Source: Mycoplasmatota bacterium
Lineage (GTDB): Bacteria; Bacillota_I; Bacilli_A; Izemoplasmatales; Izemoplasmataceae
Assembly (NCBI GenBank): GCA_022712785.1
Contig: JAFLJX010000057.1
Location: 1 to 7,485 of the forward strand
Length of the DNA stretch: 7,485 bases
Direction: 5' to 3'
The stretch's first letter is position 1. The number at the start of each line of letters is the position of its first letter. Positions 1 through 6,538 of this stretch are shown piece by piece. Position numbers and translations under genes: made by a program. Under the pieces are notes generated by a model. That model had not been told where the DNA came from. It worked only from the letters and a program-made list of their open reading frames with translations, and ran no database searches.

Positions 1-1252
1 TGGATTTGTAGTTAGAGTTTTTAATGGAGTTAACTATAGTGAATATTCTTTTAACAATATCAGTGATCTTGGCTATATTAAGTCAAGAATAAATGATATT
101 GCTGTTAAAGACATTAATCTATTATCTTCAAAAGGTTTTAAGTTAATGAAGTTTCCATTAATAGATGATGATAATATCATTGATGAGTTCTCAAGTGAGT
201 TTGAGATTAATCCTTTTGAGGTAGAGGCAAAAGTAAAATTAGAGAAAATGACAGAGATTATGAATAAGGGTCTTAGTAAAAGTGATAAGTTCCTAGATTT
301 TAGAGTTTCATTTGAGGAAGTCAAAATATCAAAGATTTTCCTATCTTCAAACAAAGATTTAGAGCAAAGCATCCTATATACAAACATGCATTTAGTTGCT
401 ATAGGTAGATCTGATAAAGGTGTAAAATATGACTTTTTTGGGCTTAGTGACTTAAAAGGGTATGAACTAATGGATGAAGCATTTGCTAAAATTGATACAG
501 TAGCAAATAGTGTTATAGAACTATTTGAAAGTGATCCTATAGTTCCTGGGGATTATGAAATAATCTGTGACCCAAGCGTTACAGGATTAATTGCACATGA
601 AGCATTTGGACATGGTGTTGAGATGGACATGTTTGTTAAAAATAGAGCTAAAGGTCAAGAGTTTATTAATAAACCTGTTGCTAGTAAAATTGTGAATATG
701 AGAGATGGAGCATTAAGTGAAACTGAAGTTGGAACTTACCTATTTGATGATGAAGGAACTCTTGGAACTGATACCCTAGTAATTGAAGAAAGTATTCTTA
801 AATCAGGTATTAGTGATTTATTAAGTGCATTAAAATTAGGAACTACACCTACTGGTAACGGTAGAAGAGAAAGCTATCAAAGAAAAGCATACGCTAGAAT
901 GACAAATACATTCTTTGAAGGTGGAACTGATAAATTAGCTGATATGATTAAAGCTGTTAAAAAAGGATATTTGTTAGAAGGATTCTTTAGTGGTATGGAA
1001 GACCCTAAAAACTGGGGAATTCAGTGTGTTATAGCTAAGGGTAGAGAAATTATAGATGGAGAATTTACTGGAAAAATTGTTTCCCCAGTTACAATCACAG
1101 GTTATGTACCTGATTTGTTAAAATCAATTGATATGATCTCAGATGATAAAATTGATTTAAGTGGAACTGGTGCTTGTGGTAAAGGACATAAAGAATGGGT
1201 TAAAACATCAACAGGTGGAACATATATTAAAGCAATCGGGAGGTTAAGTTAA
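1..1252 (+). CDS. tldD: TldD, zinc metallopeptidase subunit (5' partial)
   Basis: Catalytic subunit of the TldD/TldE cytoplasmic peptidase, which in characterised bacteria degrades unfolded peptides and trims modified peptide leaders. The frame is open from base 2 with no stop, and the residues before the first in-window ATG (146) already look like TldD N-terminus (GFVVRVFNG), so the true start lies left of the window. The visible part is 416 residues; family members are about 450-480, so roughly 40-60 residues are missing. The metal-binding motif HEAFGH (HExxxH, bases 596-613, visible residues 199-204) is intact. The likely third zinc ligand is the Cys of GACGKG near the C-terminus (bases 1175-1177, visible residue 392). 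The family segment RMTNTFFEGG is also present. The stop codon overlaps the tldE start by one base (TAATG), indicating translational coupling. Identification is firm; the physiological substrate is unknown. Confidence 0.95.
   Translation, partial: GFVVRVFNGVNYSEYSFNNISDLGYIKSRINDIAVKDINLLSSKGFKLMKFPLIDDDNIIDEFSSEFEINPFEVEAKVKLEKMTEIMNKGLSKSDKFLDFRVSFEEVKISKIFLSSNKDLEQSILYTNMHLVAIGRSDKGVKYDFFGLSDLKGYELMDEAFAKIDTVANSVIELFESDPIVPGDYEIICDPSVTGLIAHEAFGHGVEMDMFVKNRAKGQEFINKPVASKIVNMRDGALSETEVGTYLFDDEGTLGTDTLVIEESILKSGISDLLSALKLGTTPTGNGRRESYQRKAYARMTNTFFEGGTDKLADMIKAVKKGYLLEGFFSGMEDPKNWGIQCVIAKGREIIDGEFTGKIVSPVTITGYVPDLLKSIDMISDDKIDLSGTGACGKGHKEWVKTSTGGTYIKAIGRLS
1238..1243 (+). promoter_or_regulatory. 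Ribosome binding site of tldE inside tldD
   Basis: GGGAGG lies within the last codons of tldD, eight bases before the tldE ATG at 1252. It supports that start and the coupled translation of the two subunits. Confidence 0.8.
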
Positions 1253-2547
1253 TGAAAAAGATTATTGATCTCTTAAAAAGAAAAGATTCAATAGATGAAT
1301 ATCGTATTATAGAAGTCAAAACAACATCAACTGAGCTATTTTTTGTTAAAGATGAATTACAAATGAATCGTGGAAAAGATGTGACTGACATTGATGTGAC
1401 AGTTTATAAAAACTTTGAAGAAAATGGTAAAAAATACAAAGGGTCTAGTAATACTAAAATATCACCAACAATGACTCTTGAAGAAATGGAAGAACAGTTT
1501 GATATGGCTGCTCTAGCGGCGTCATTCGTAAAGAATGAGCATTACAATTTAGAGGTACCTTCTACTGAGACAGCACCAGAAATCGTCTCTAAATTCTCTG
1601 AAGGTGAAGTTATTGACAATATTGTTGAATTAGTAAAAGATTTGTACGAAGAAGATAATCAATTTGATTCATTCATTAATTCATCAGAATTTTTTATCAA
1701 TAAAAAAGAAATCAGACTACTAAATTCAAATGGAATTGATGTAAAATACACCCAATTCACAGGAGAAATTGAACTTATCACTGAAGCTAATGGTGGAAAA
1801 GAATCAATAGAACTATATGATGTTTTATACTTTTCTGATTATATAAAAGGGCAAATAAAAGAAGCAATACTTGAAGCATTAGAATTTGCTAGTCTAAGAT
1901 CAAAAGCAATTCCAATGCCAAATGTTAAAAACGTACCTGTTATATTAAATGGAATTGCTGCTAAAGGTCTATTTGATTTCTACAAATTTAATGTTTCCTC
2001 AGAATCAAAATATAATAAACTACACGATAACAATGTTGGAGACAACCTACAAGGATTAACTGAAGGTGATAGAGTAACAATCTCCCTTAAACCAGTTTTA
2101 GAGAACTCATCTACATCTTCTTATTACGACATGTTTGGAACGTTCTTAAAGGAAATAATGATATTAGAAAATGGGACTATTAAAAATCTTGTAGCTAACA
2201 AAAGATATTCTGATTATTTGGGACTTCCATGTACCGGTAACATTGGAAACACAGTAGTTTCACCTGGATCTTATTCAAATGAAGAACTAAGAACAGGACC
2301 ATATCTAGAACTTCTAAGATTTAGTGATTTTCAATTAGATCCAATGACAGGAGACTTTGGAGGGGAATTCCGACTTGGAATTTACTTTGATGGGAAAACA
2401 AAAACTCCAGTTACTCAAGGTAGTATTGCAGCAAACATAAAAGAAACTCAAAATAAAATGTTTATGTCAAAAGAAGTTTCAAAAGATAACAATTATATCG
2501 GTCCAAAGCTTATTAAGTTTGAATCTATTAGAATTGCTGGAAACTAA
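1252..2547 (+). CDS. tldE: TldE/PmbA, partner subunit of TldD
   Basis: Non-catalytic or regulatory partner of TldD in the heteromeric cytoplasmic peptidase. At 431 residues it is close to the family's usual 430-450, so it looks complete. It has the PmbA-type C-terminal part: GNTVVSPGSYS, then DPMTGDFGGEFRLG (from residue 363), then PVTQGSIAANI (from residue 386), matching the family pattern of NPVTGDFS...G followed by PV...TIAGN. No HExxxH motif is present, as expected for TldE. The start is fixed by the GGGAGG site and by the one-base overlap with tldD. It is the last gene of the operon, with a strong hairpin terminator beginning ten bases after the stop. In Escherichia coli this pair matures microcin B17 and degrades the CcdA antitoxin. 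The role here is unknown; a general peptide-clearing function is the conservative reading. Confidence 0.93.
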   Translation: MKKIIDLLKRKDSIDEYRIIEVKTTSTELFFVKDELQMNRGKDVTDIDVTVYKNFEENGKKYKGSSNTKISPTMTLEEMEEQFDMAALAASFVKNEHYNLEVPSTETAPEIVSKFSEGEVIDNIVELVKDLYEEDNQFDSFINSSEFFINKKEIRLLNSNGIDVKYTQFTGEIELITEANGGKESIELYDVLYFSDYIKGQIKEAILEALEFASLRSKAIPMPNVKNVPVILNGIAAKGLFDFYKFNVSSESKYNKLHDNNVGDNLQGLTEGDRVTISLKPVLENSSTSSYYDMFGTFLKEIMILENGTIKNLVANKRYSDYLGLPCTGNIGNTVVSPGSYSNEELRTGPYLELLRFSDFQLDPMTGDFGGEFRLGIYFDGKTKTPVTQGSIAANIKETQNKMFMSKEVSKDNNYIGPKLIKFESIRIAGN

Positions 2548-2557
2548 ATGATTAATT

Positions 2558-2588
2558 AAGTGAAGACAATTTTGTCTTCACTTTTTAT
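2558..2588 (+). terminator. Rho-independent terminator of tldDE
   Basis: An 11-bp perfect stem (AAGTGAAGACA at 2558-2568 with TGTCTTCACTT at 2573-2583) encloses a four-base loop, and five T residues span 2582-2586. It sits directly after the tldE stop and closes the operon. Confidence 0.88.
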
Positions 2589-2636
2589 CAGGAATTTAAA
2601 GAGCTTATCATTAATAAAAATATTTCTTAAAAACAC

Positions 2637-2664
2637 TTGAATATATGTATATTAGGAGTATAAT
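2637..2664 (+). promoter_or_regulatory. Sigma-A-type promoter of the 92-aa gene
   Basis: TTGAAT (2637-2642) and TATAAT (2659-2664) are separated by 16 bases. The -10 box is perfect and the -35 matches four of six positions (TTGAca). It lies between the tldDE terminator and the small gene, so the small gene is transcribed independently. Transcription would begin near 2671, giving a leader of about 30 bases. Confidence 0.65.
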
Positions 2665-2685
2665 CACAATTGAAAGAGAACCAAT

Positions 2686-2692
2686 AAGGGGG
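2686..2692 (+). promoter_or_regulatory. Ribosome binding site deciding the start of the 92-aa gene
   Basis: AAGGGGG lies only two bases before the first ATG (2695) but eight before the second in-frame ATG (2701). The usual gap of about 5-9 bases favours 2701. Confidence 0.7.
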
Positions 2693-2700
2693 TAATGATT

Positions 2701-2979
2701 ATGGAAAAATATTCATATATAAAAAATCTGACTAAAGAGTTTTTACAGGGCGATTTATCACAGATGAGAATGCAATATGAGAACGCAGTATGCACAGTTG
2801 TTGACGTATTGTATACAGATGATAGTCATTATAACTTCGACTATAAGTTTGAAGTTAACAACACATCTAAAAAGGTAAAATTTATTTCTCATTTTTGTGA
2901 TTACGCTAGTGAGGCTTTTGAACTTAAGAGAAACAAAGCTTTTGAAGATGCTGTAAGTACATTCTTATTTAAAATATAA
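2701..2979 (+). CDS. Small hypothetical protein, 92 aa
   Basis: I do not recognise this protein. The chosen start is ATG 2701, from ribosome-site spacing; ATG 2695 would add two residues. It is a soluble-looking, mixed-charge protein with no signal peptide, membrane segment or metal-binding cluster. The first 25 or so residues look helical (MEKYSYIKNLTKEFLQGDL). The middle looks like two or three beta strands (AVCTVVDVLY, then FDYKFEVNN, then KKVKFISHF). The end is a helix rich in Ala, Glu and Lys with a Phe-rich tail. It has two Cys residues, one in the first strand and one in SHFCDY. It is a monocistronic unit with its own promoter and terminator, so it is very likely a real gene. The strand pattern is compatible with a small alpha/beta domain, but no function is assigned. 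Confidence 0.75.
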   Translation: MEKYSYIKNLTKEFLQGDLSQMRMQYENAVCTVVDVLYTDDSHYNFDYKFEVNNTSKKVKFISHFCDYASEAFELKRNKAFEDAVSTFLFKI

Positions 2980-2996
2980 AAATATATATTAAACTA

Positions 2997-3027
2997 AAAA
3001 AGGAAACTTCAAACGAGTTTCCTTTTT
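2997..3027 (+). terminator. Rho-independent terminator after the 92-aa gene
   Basis: A 12-bp perfect stem (AAAAAGGAAACT at 2997-3008 with AGTTTCCTTTTT at 3016-3027) encloses a seven-base loop, and the 3' arm ends in five Ts. The A-run on the 5' side would let it also act on the opposite strand. Confidence 0.85.
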
Positions 3028-3084
3028 GTTTGCCCATATTTTAGAATATTGCGGAAATATACTAAGAGAATTTCATACTGAATA

Positions 3085-3093
3085 TGGTATACT
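3085..3093 (+). promoter_or_regulatory. Possible extended -10 promoter of the three-gene group
   Basis: TGGTATACT has the TGn extension and five of six -10 positions. No good -35 box sits 17 bases upstream, as is common for extended -10 promoters. Other TATA-like hexamers occur downstream at 3099-3104 (TATAAA) and 3115-3120 (TATAAT), so the exact start point is uncertain. Some promoter is expected here because the preceding unit ends at a terminator. Confidence 0.4.
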
Positions 3094-3154
3094 AAGGTTA
3101 TAAAATGATTCGAATATAATACATAATATATAAGTTGTAGTTTTAGGAGAATAT

Positions 3155-3799
3155 ATGAAAAAGATAACGAAAAGAAAAGTTCCGATTATAAAAGTTGAAT
3201 TAGAAGAGTATAAAGATAATTTTATATTTGATGAATATTCAAACTCTATTAGCTACAAGAAAATAGAAGACAATGAGCTACTAAACAAAGAAAAATATAG
3301 AATTGTCTTTGACACCTGTACAATTAAGAATACTAGAATTAATGATAATAAATTATATCGCTCTGAATTCATTGATGTAGTTTTTGAAAATTGTGATTTA
3401 TCTAATAATATTTTTGATAATTGTATATTTATTAGATGTGAATTTAAATCATGTAAATTGCTTGGAAGTAATTTTTATAACTGCGCGATATCAGATGTTT
3501 TAATAGAAGAATCTATATCAAAATATGTTGTGTTATCTGAGAATAAGATTAAGTCTTTGGAAATAGTTAAATCATCTTTTGAAGAATCAAGTTTTTTTGA
3601 AAATGTTCTTAAGAATATAATCTTTGATTCAGTAAATTTTAAGAAAGCCACTTTCTCTGAAACAAAACTGAAAGATATTGATTTATCTTCTTGTAATATT
3701 GAAAATATCAGGATAGATCATCAGAGTGTTGAAGGAACTATAATAGCTCTCCATCAGGCTGAATCTATTTGTTACTTGTTAGGCGTGAGAGTGAAATAG
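3155..3799 (+). CDS. Pentapeptide-repeat protein
   Basis: This 214-residue protein is predicted to fold as a right-handed quadrilateral beta-helix. After a charged N-terminal region of about 50 residues, residues 52-196 can be read as 29 consecutive pentads in one register, each with Phe, Leu, Ile or Val at the central position apart from one Ser (examples: FENCD, LSNNI, FDNCI, FIRCE, FKSCK). At four pentads per turn this makes about seven turns. The C-terminal tail (EGTIIALHQAESICYLLGVRV) resembles the capping tail common in Firmicute pentapeptide proteins. Cys is unusually frequent at the small-residue position (C55, C80, C90, C95, C100, C110, C180). Known relatives such as MfpA, Qnr, McbG and AlbG mimic DNA and protect gyrase, but many family members have no known function. 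AGGAG at 3145-3149 supports the start. The AlkD-like gene follows 22 bases after the stop. Confidence 0.85.
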   Translation: MKKITKRKVPIIKVELEEYKDNFIFDEYSNSISYKKIEDNELLNKEKYRIVFDTCTIKNTRINDNKLYRSEFIDVVFENCDLSNNIFDNCIFIRCEFKSCKLLGSNFYNCAISDVLIEESISKYVVLSENKIKSLEIVKSSFEESSFFENVLKNIIFDSVNFKKATFSETKLKDIDLSSCNIENIRIDHQSVEGTIIALHQAESICYLLGVRVK

Positions 3800-3810
3800 A
3801 AAAATTAGAA

Positions 3811-3815
3811 AGGTG
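3811..3815 (+). promoter_or_regulatory. Ribosome binding site deciding the AlkD-like start
   Basis: AGGTG lies six bases before ATG 3822. An in-frame GTG at 3813-3815 could be read as a start, but it is part of this site and has no ribosome binding site of its own, so ATG 3822 is preferred. Confidence 0.75.
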
Positions 3816-3821
3816 ATTTTT

Positions 3822-4475
3822 ATGGATATAGTATCAAACATTATAGAAGCTACTTCAAAAATAAATGGTAGAAGAACAAAATTGTTTAGAGATATAGCTA
3901 AGGAATATAAAAAGGAAATAAGTAAACTAGATATTAATTCAATATATAGTATTTGTGAAAGCTTATTAGATACTGAAAAACGTGGAGAAACATTAATTGC
4001 TTATCAGATAATTTATGATGTTAAAGATAAGTATAATAAAGATACATTTATAATATTCGAAAAATGGTTAAACGCATATATTAAAGATTGGTGGGATTGT
4101 GACGATTTCACTACACATGCATTTCAATATGTGTTAATGAAGTATCCGAATAATTTAAACAAAATAAAAACATGGATAAAAAGTAGTAATTTTGCTGTAA
4201 GAAGAAGTGCTGCAGTAATCTTAATAAGACCAGCGCAAAAAGGATTATTAAATAAAGAAACTATTTTTGAAATTTGTGATTTATTATTAGATGATTCTCA
4301 TTATCTTGTACAAAAAGGGTATGGTTGGCTCTTAAAAGAGTCATGTAAGGAATATCATAACTCCGTAATTGAATACTTAGAAAAAAAGTATAAAATAATG
4401 ACTAGAACTGCATTTAGATATGCTTTAGAGAAATTACCAGAAGATGAAAAAAAGAGGCTAATGCTTCTAAAGTAG
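3822..4475 (+). CDS. AlkD-family DNA alkylation repair glycosylase
   Basis: The 217-residue all-helical, HEAT-like protein belongs to the AlkC/AlkD DNA glycosylase family, which removes N3- and N7-alkylated purines in base excision repair. Compared from memory with Bacillus cereus AlkD, the segments WWDCDD (residues 90-95), NFAVRRSAAVIL (from 123) and QKGYGWLLKES (from 164) align with SWWDSVD, NIWLQRAAILF and QKAIGWVLREY. On that alignment the catalytic-site residues Trp109, Asp113, Arg148 and Trp187 correspond to W91, D95, R128 and W169, all retained, so an active enzyme is likely. The N-terminus is somewhat short relative to AlkD (about 237 residues). The start is ATG 3822, set by ribosome-site spacing. 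It lies between the pentapeptide gene (22-base gap) and the GNAT gene (about 40 bases), with no terminator on either side, consistent with co-transcription. Family assignment is firm; substrate preference is not known. Confidence 0.88.
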   Translation: MDIVSNIIEATSKINGRRTKLFRDIAKEYKKEISKLDINSIYSICESLLDTEKRGETLIAYQIIYDVKDKYNKDTFIIFEKWLNAYIKDWWDCDDFTTHAFQYVLMKYPNNLNKIKTWIKSSNFAVRRSAAVILIRPAQKGLLNKETIFEICDLLLDDSHYLVQKGYGWLLKESCKEYHNSVIEYLEKKYKIMTRTAFRYALEKLPEDEKKRLMLLK

Positions 4476-4504
4476 TCTAGAAAGAGATTAATGAGTTTCA
4501 CATT

Positions 4505-4509
4505 GGAGG
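4505..4509 (+). promoter_or_regulatory. Ribosome binding site of the GNAT gene
   Basis: GGAGG is three bases before ATG 4513 and six before the adjacent in-frame ATG 4516. Spacing favours 4516 slightly; the difference is one Met. Confidence 0.7.
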
Positions 4510-4515
4510 ATTATG

Positions 4516-5328
4516 ATGATTACTTACACTTATGACGAAACATTGGAACAAAGACCACTCATAGTGAAACATTTGCAAGCGTACAATATTGTCCATACAG
4601 GCATTAGACCTCTGGAAGATAGATATTTCTATGTGATTGAAGATAACAAACTCGTAGGGGCAATATACGCTAATTTAGGATGGGACTGGGTGACCTTTAG
4701 TAAAATGTATTATAAAAATATAGAGATTCTACGATTGTTACTCTCAAAAATATGTTTTTATTTCAAAGGTAAAGCATCGGGTATTACTTATGATGGAGAT
4801 GACATATCAAGATTAAAAGAGTTATATCAAATTGGGTTTGTACAAAATGGTATTATCCAAAAAACTCCAAAATCAAAAGAGTGTCATATTTGTACTCATA
4901 CAACATTTGATATTTTTAGTGACCTAGATTTGGAAACCATTGAGTCAAGCAACAAGGATGGCTTGTTAGATAGTAAATTAAATGAAAAGTTTTTTAAAGA
5001 TGAAAAAGAATTAAAGATTGATTTGATCTTTATCGCAAAAGAAAACGATATCTTTGTAGGTGGAGTTCATGGTGTAATTAAAAAGGATAAAATGTATATA
5101 AGTTTGTTAGTTGTATTAGATAAGTACAAGGGGCAACGTATTGGTTCAAAATTAATGGATTATATTGAGAGAAAAGCAATTTCAAAAGGAGTTGTAAGCA
5201 TCCATTTAGGTACATGTGATTTTCAAGCAAAACCGTTTTACGAGAAAAGAGGATACAAGATTATTTCAACTCTTCATAACTATCCTAAGGGGTTTAATGA
5301 GTATACTCTAGTTAAGATAATTAAATAG
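4516..5328 (+). CDS. Tandem GNAT-family N-acetyltransferase
   Basis: A GNAT acetyltransferase of 270 residues (271 if ATG 4513 is used). GNAT enzymes move an acetyl group from acetyl-CoA to an amine on a small molecule, protein or peptide. The C-terminal half (about 165-268) is the clear domain: IFVGGVHGVI, strand ISLLVVLDKY, the acetyl-CoA pyrophosphate-binding loop KGQRIGSKL (205-213), then LGTCDFQAKPFYEKRGYK, with Tyr242 in the position of the usual general acid. The N-terminal half (about 1-115) has a weaker repeat of the same plan (NKLVGAIYANLG, helix LRLLLSKICFYF, then LKELYQIGFV) but no CoA-binding loop, so it looks like a degenerate GNAT fold. The loop itself is slightly atypical: an Arg replaces the central Gly of Q/RxxGxG/A. 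It is the last gene of the group, and no hairpin terminator is visible after the stop. The substrate cannot be read from the sequence. Confidence 0.87.
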   Translation: MITYTYDETLEQRPLIVKHLQAYNIVHTGIRPLEDRYFYVIEDNKLVGAIYANLGWDWVTFSKMYYKNIEILRLLLSKICFYFKGKASGITYDGDDISRLKELYQIGFVQNGIIQKTPKSKECHICTHTTFDIFSDLDLETIESSNKDGLLDSKLNEKFFKDEKELKIDLIFIAKENDIFVGGVHGVIKKDKMYISLLVVLDKYKGQRIGSKLMDYIERKAISKGVVSIHLGTCDFQAKPFYEKRGYKIISTLHNYPKGFNEYTLVKIIK

Positions 5329-5420
5329 CTTGTTCTATCATAGATAATTCACTATATAATATTAAATAAATATTAATTAAACCGCTTTTCAGCTTGATTA
5401 TGTTGAAAATGGTTACGGGT

Positions 5421-5466
5421 TATAATAGAATTATAATAGATTCTAGTTCTATTTATGTAATAGAAT
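5421..5466 (+). repeat. AATAGA element cluster with duplicated TATAAT
   Basis: An 11-bp tandem duplication, TATAATAGAAT (5421-5431) and TATAATAGATT (5432-5442), matches at 10 of 11 positions. A further direct copy TAATAGAAT lies at 5458-5466, and an inverted copy TTCTATT at 5447-5453. The copies at 5435-5440 and 5448-5453 form six-base arms (AATAGA/TCTATT) around seven bases. Both TATAAT boxes could serve as -10 elements for the pilin gene, though neither has a well-spaced consensus -35. The cluster may be a control site or chance in AT-rich DNA. Confidence 0.5.
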
Positions 5467-5502
5467 ATGACAATTTTTATTTAGGGTATTAGAGGTGAAT
5501 AT

Positions 5503-6465
5503 ATGAATAATAAGGGTGTAACATTAACTGAATTATTAATTGTAATTGTTGTTATGGGAATCATAGCAGTTTTTGCTATGGCTCGTTTTTCTGAGATTGT
5601 AAAAAATACAAAAATAAATGTTGATACATTTAATTTATCAACTTTGAATGAAGTAACCGAAGACTACCATTCGACAAAAGCAGATTTAAATGATGGAGTA
5701 TTTGATGGTATTAATACAGATACACTAAGAATGCAGGAATTGGTTACAAGAGGATATTTAAGTTCTCCAATTGTTATTCAACAAAACGAAGCAAGTTTTG
5801 AATGGAGTGTAGATGATCAAATTTGGAATATAATTGGTGGAGAAATTAATGATTTCTACGATGGTTCTACTGTTAACTACACTTTTGATTCAGATTTATT
5901 ATCTGATATAACTGATAGCGGAACAGTATCAATTGACATGTCCGATTGGTCCACTGATAACGGGTACTTAGAAAATGGAACCGGAGAATCAAGAATATTT
6001 ATTCCAATTAGCTCTGCTACATATACTATTACTGCAAGTGCGGCTTTAGGTTCGGGTAATTCTGGAGGATATGGAATATTCTTTGACACAACTCTAGATG
6101 AAAACAATGTATCAAGAGATGATGGATTTGTATTTCAATTTGATAGGGGTTATGGTACTGGAGCAATGATCGTTAGACCTAGATCAAATGGTAGAGAAGG
6201 TGGTGCTGTATGGAATTTAAGAGAATACAATACAACAGTGTTCCCTTCAAAGAATGTAGATCCAGGTTGGTGGACAGATACACATACTATTAAAATTGTT
6301 GTAACTAATACAAACGATACTACAAGAAATGCTGAATTCTTTATTGATGGACAAAGTATTGGTAGTTATTCATACACTAACAATATTGAAGGAGATCAAA
6401 TTCATACAGGATTTAGAGGTTGGGGGAGTAGTCCAACACAGTTTTACTCAATTAATGTAAACTAA
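5503..6465 (+). CDS. Type IV prepilin-like protein with large C-terminal beta domain
   Basis: A 320-residue protein with a class III (prepilin) signal: a short leader MNNKG, predicted cleavage between G5 and V6, Glu at mature position 5 (E10), and a hydrophobic helix over residues 11-27. Prepilin peptidase would cleave and methylate it for assembly into a type IV pilus or pseudopilus. Residues about 28-112 look like a small pilin head (LVTRGYLSSP, then FEWSVDDQIWNI). Residues about 120-320 form a separate domain rich in beta strands, Gly, Asp and Asn (GGYGIFFDTTLDENN, then GFVFQFDRGYGTGAMIVRPR, then NAEFFIDGQSIGSYSY). This resembles a concanavalin A-like/LamG-type sandwich, suggesting glycan or surface binding. 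AGAGGTG (5491-5497) supports the start. No pilus assembly genes lie nearby. The pilin identity is firm; the lectin-like call is inference from strand pattern. Confidence 0.88.
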   Translation: MNNKGVTLTELLIVIVVMGIIAVFAMARFSEIVKNTKINVDTFNLSTLNEVTEDYHSTKADLNDGVFDGINTDTLRMQELVTRGYLSSPIVIQQNEASFEWSVDDQIWNIIGGEINDFYDGSTVNYTFDSDLLSDITDSGTVSIDMSDWSTDNGYLENGTGESRIFIPISSATYTITASAALGSGNSGGYGIFFDTTLDENNVSRDDGFVFQFDRGYGTGAMIVRPRSNGREGGAVWNLREYNTTVFPSKNVDPGWWTDTHTIKIVVTNTNDTTRNAEFFIDGQSIGSYSYTNNIEGDQIHTGFRGWGSSPTQFYSINVN

Positions 6466-6480
6466 AATATAATAAGTATA

Positions 6481-6517
6481 AAAAAAACAAGCCTTCTAAG
6501 AAGAAGTCTTGTTTTTT
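6481..6517. terminator. Bidirectional terminator between convergent genes
   Basis: The hairpin runs AAAAAACAAG (6482-6491), one mismatch, CTTCT, a four-base loop, AGAAG, one mismatch, then CTTGTTTTTT (6508-6517). It has six Ts at the right end and an A-run at the left end, so it can stop transcription from both the pilin gene and the minus-strand lipoprotein gene. Confidence 0.85.
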
Positions 6518-6538
6518 AAATGTTTGTTTAAGGGGTTC

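Noticed and set aside
146..148. ATG at 146 as the start of tldD
   Set aside because: The frame is open to the left edge and the upstream residues match the TldD N-terminal domain, so this Met is internal.
73..387. Minus-strand open frame of 104 residues
   Set aside because: It lies antisense inside tldD, whose frame is clearly coding. It has no ribosome site or recognisable protein pattern, so it is a shadow.
5334..5344. Short palindrome TCTAT-C-ATAGA after the GNAT stop as a terminator
   Set aside because: The arms are only five bases, AT-rich and not followed by a T-run, so it is too weak to call.
5400..5492. A 30-residue frame (MLKMVTGYNR...) just before the pilin gene
   Set aside because: There is no ribosome binding site before the ATG, it covers the likely promoter region, and the amino-acid content looks like translated AT-rich noncoding DNA.
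5877..6107. Minus-strand open frame of 76 residues
   Set aside because: It is antisense to the pilin gene's C-terminal domain, with no independent start signals.
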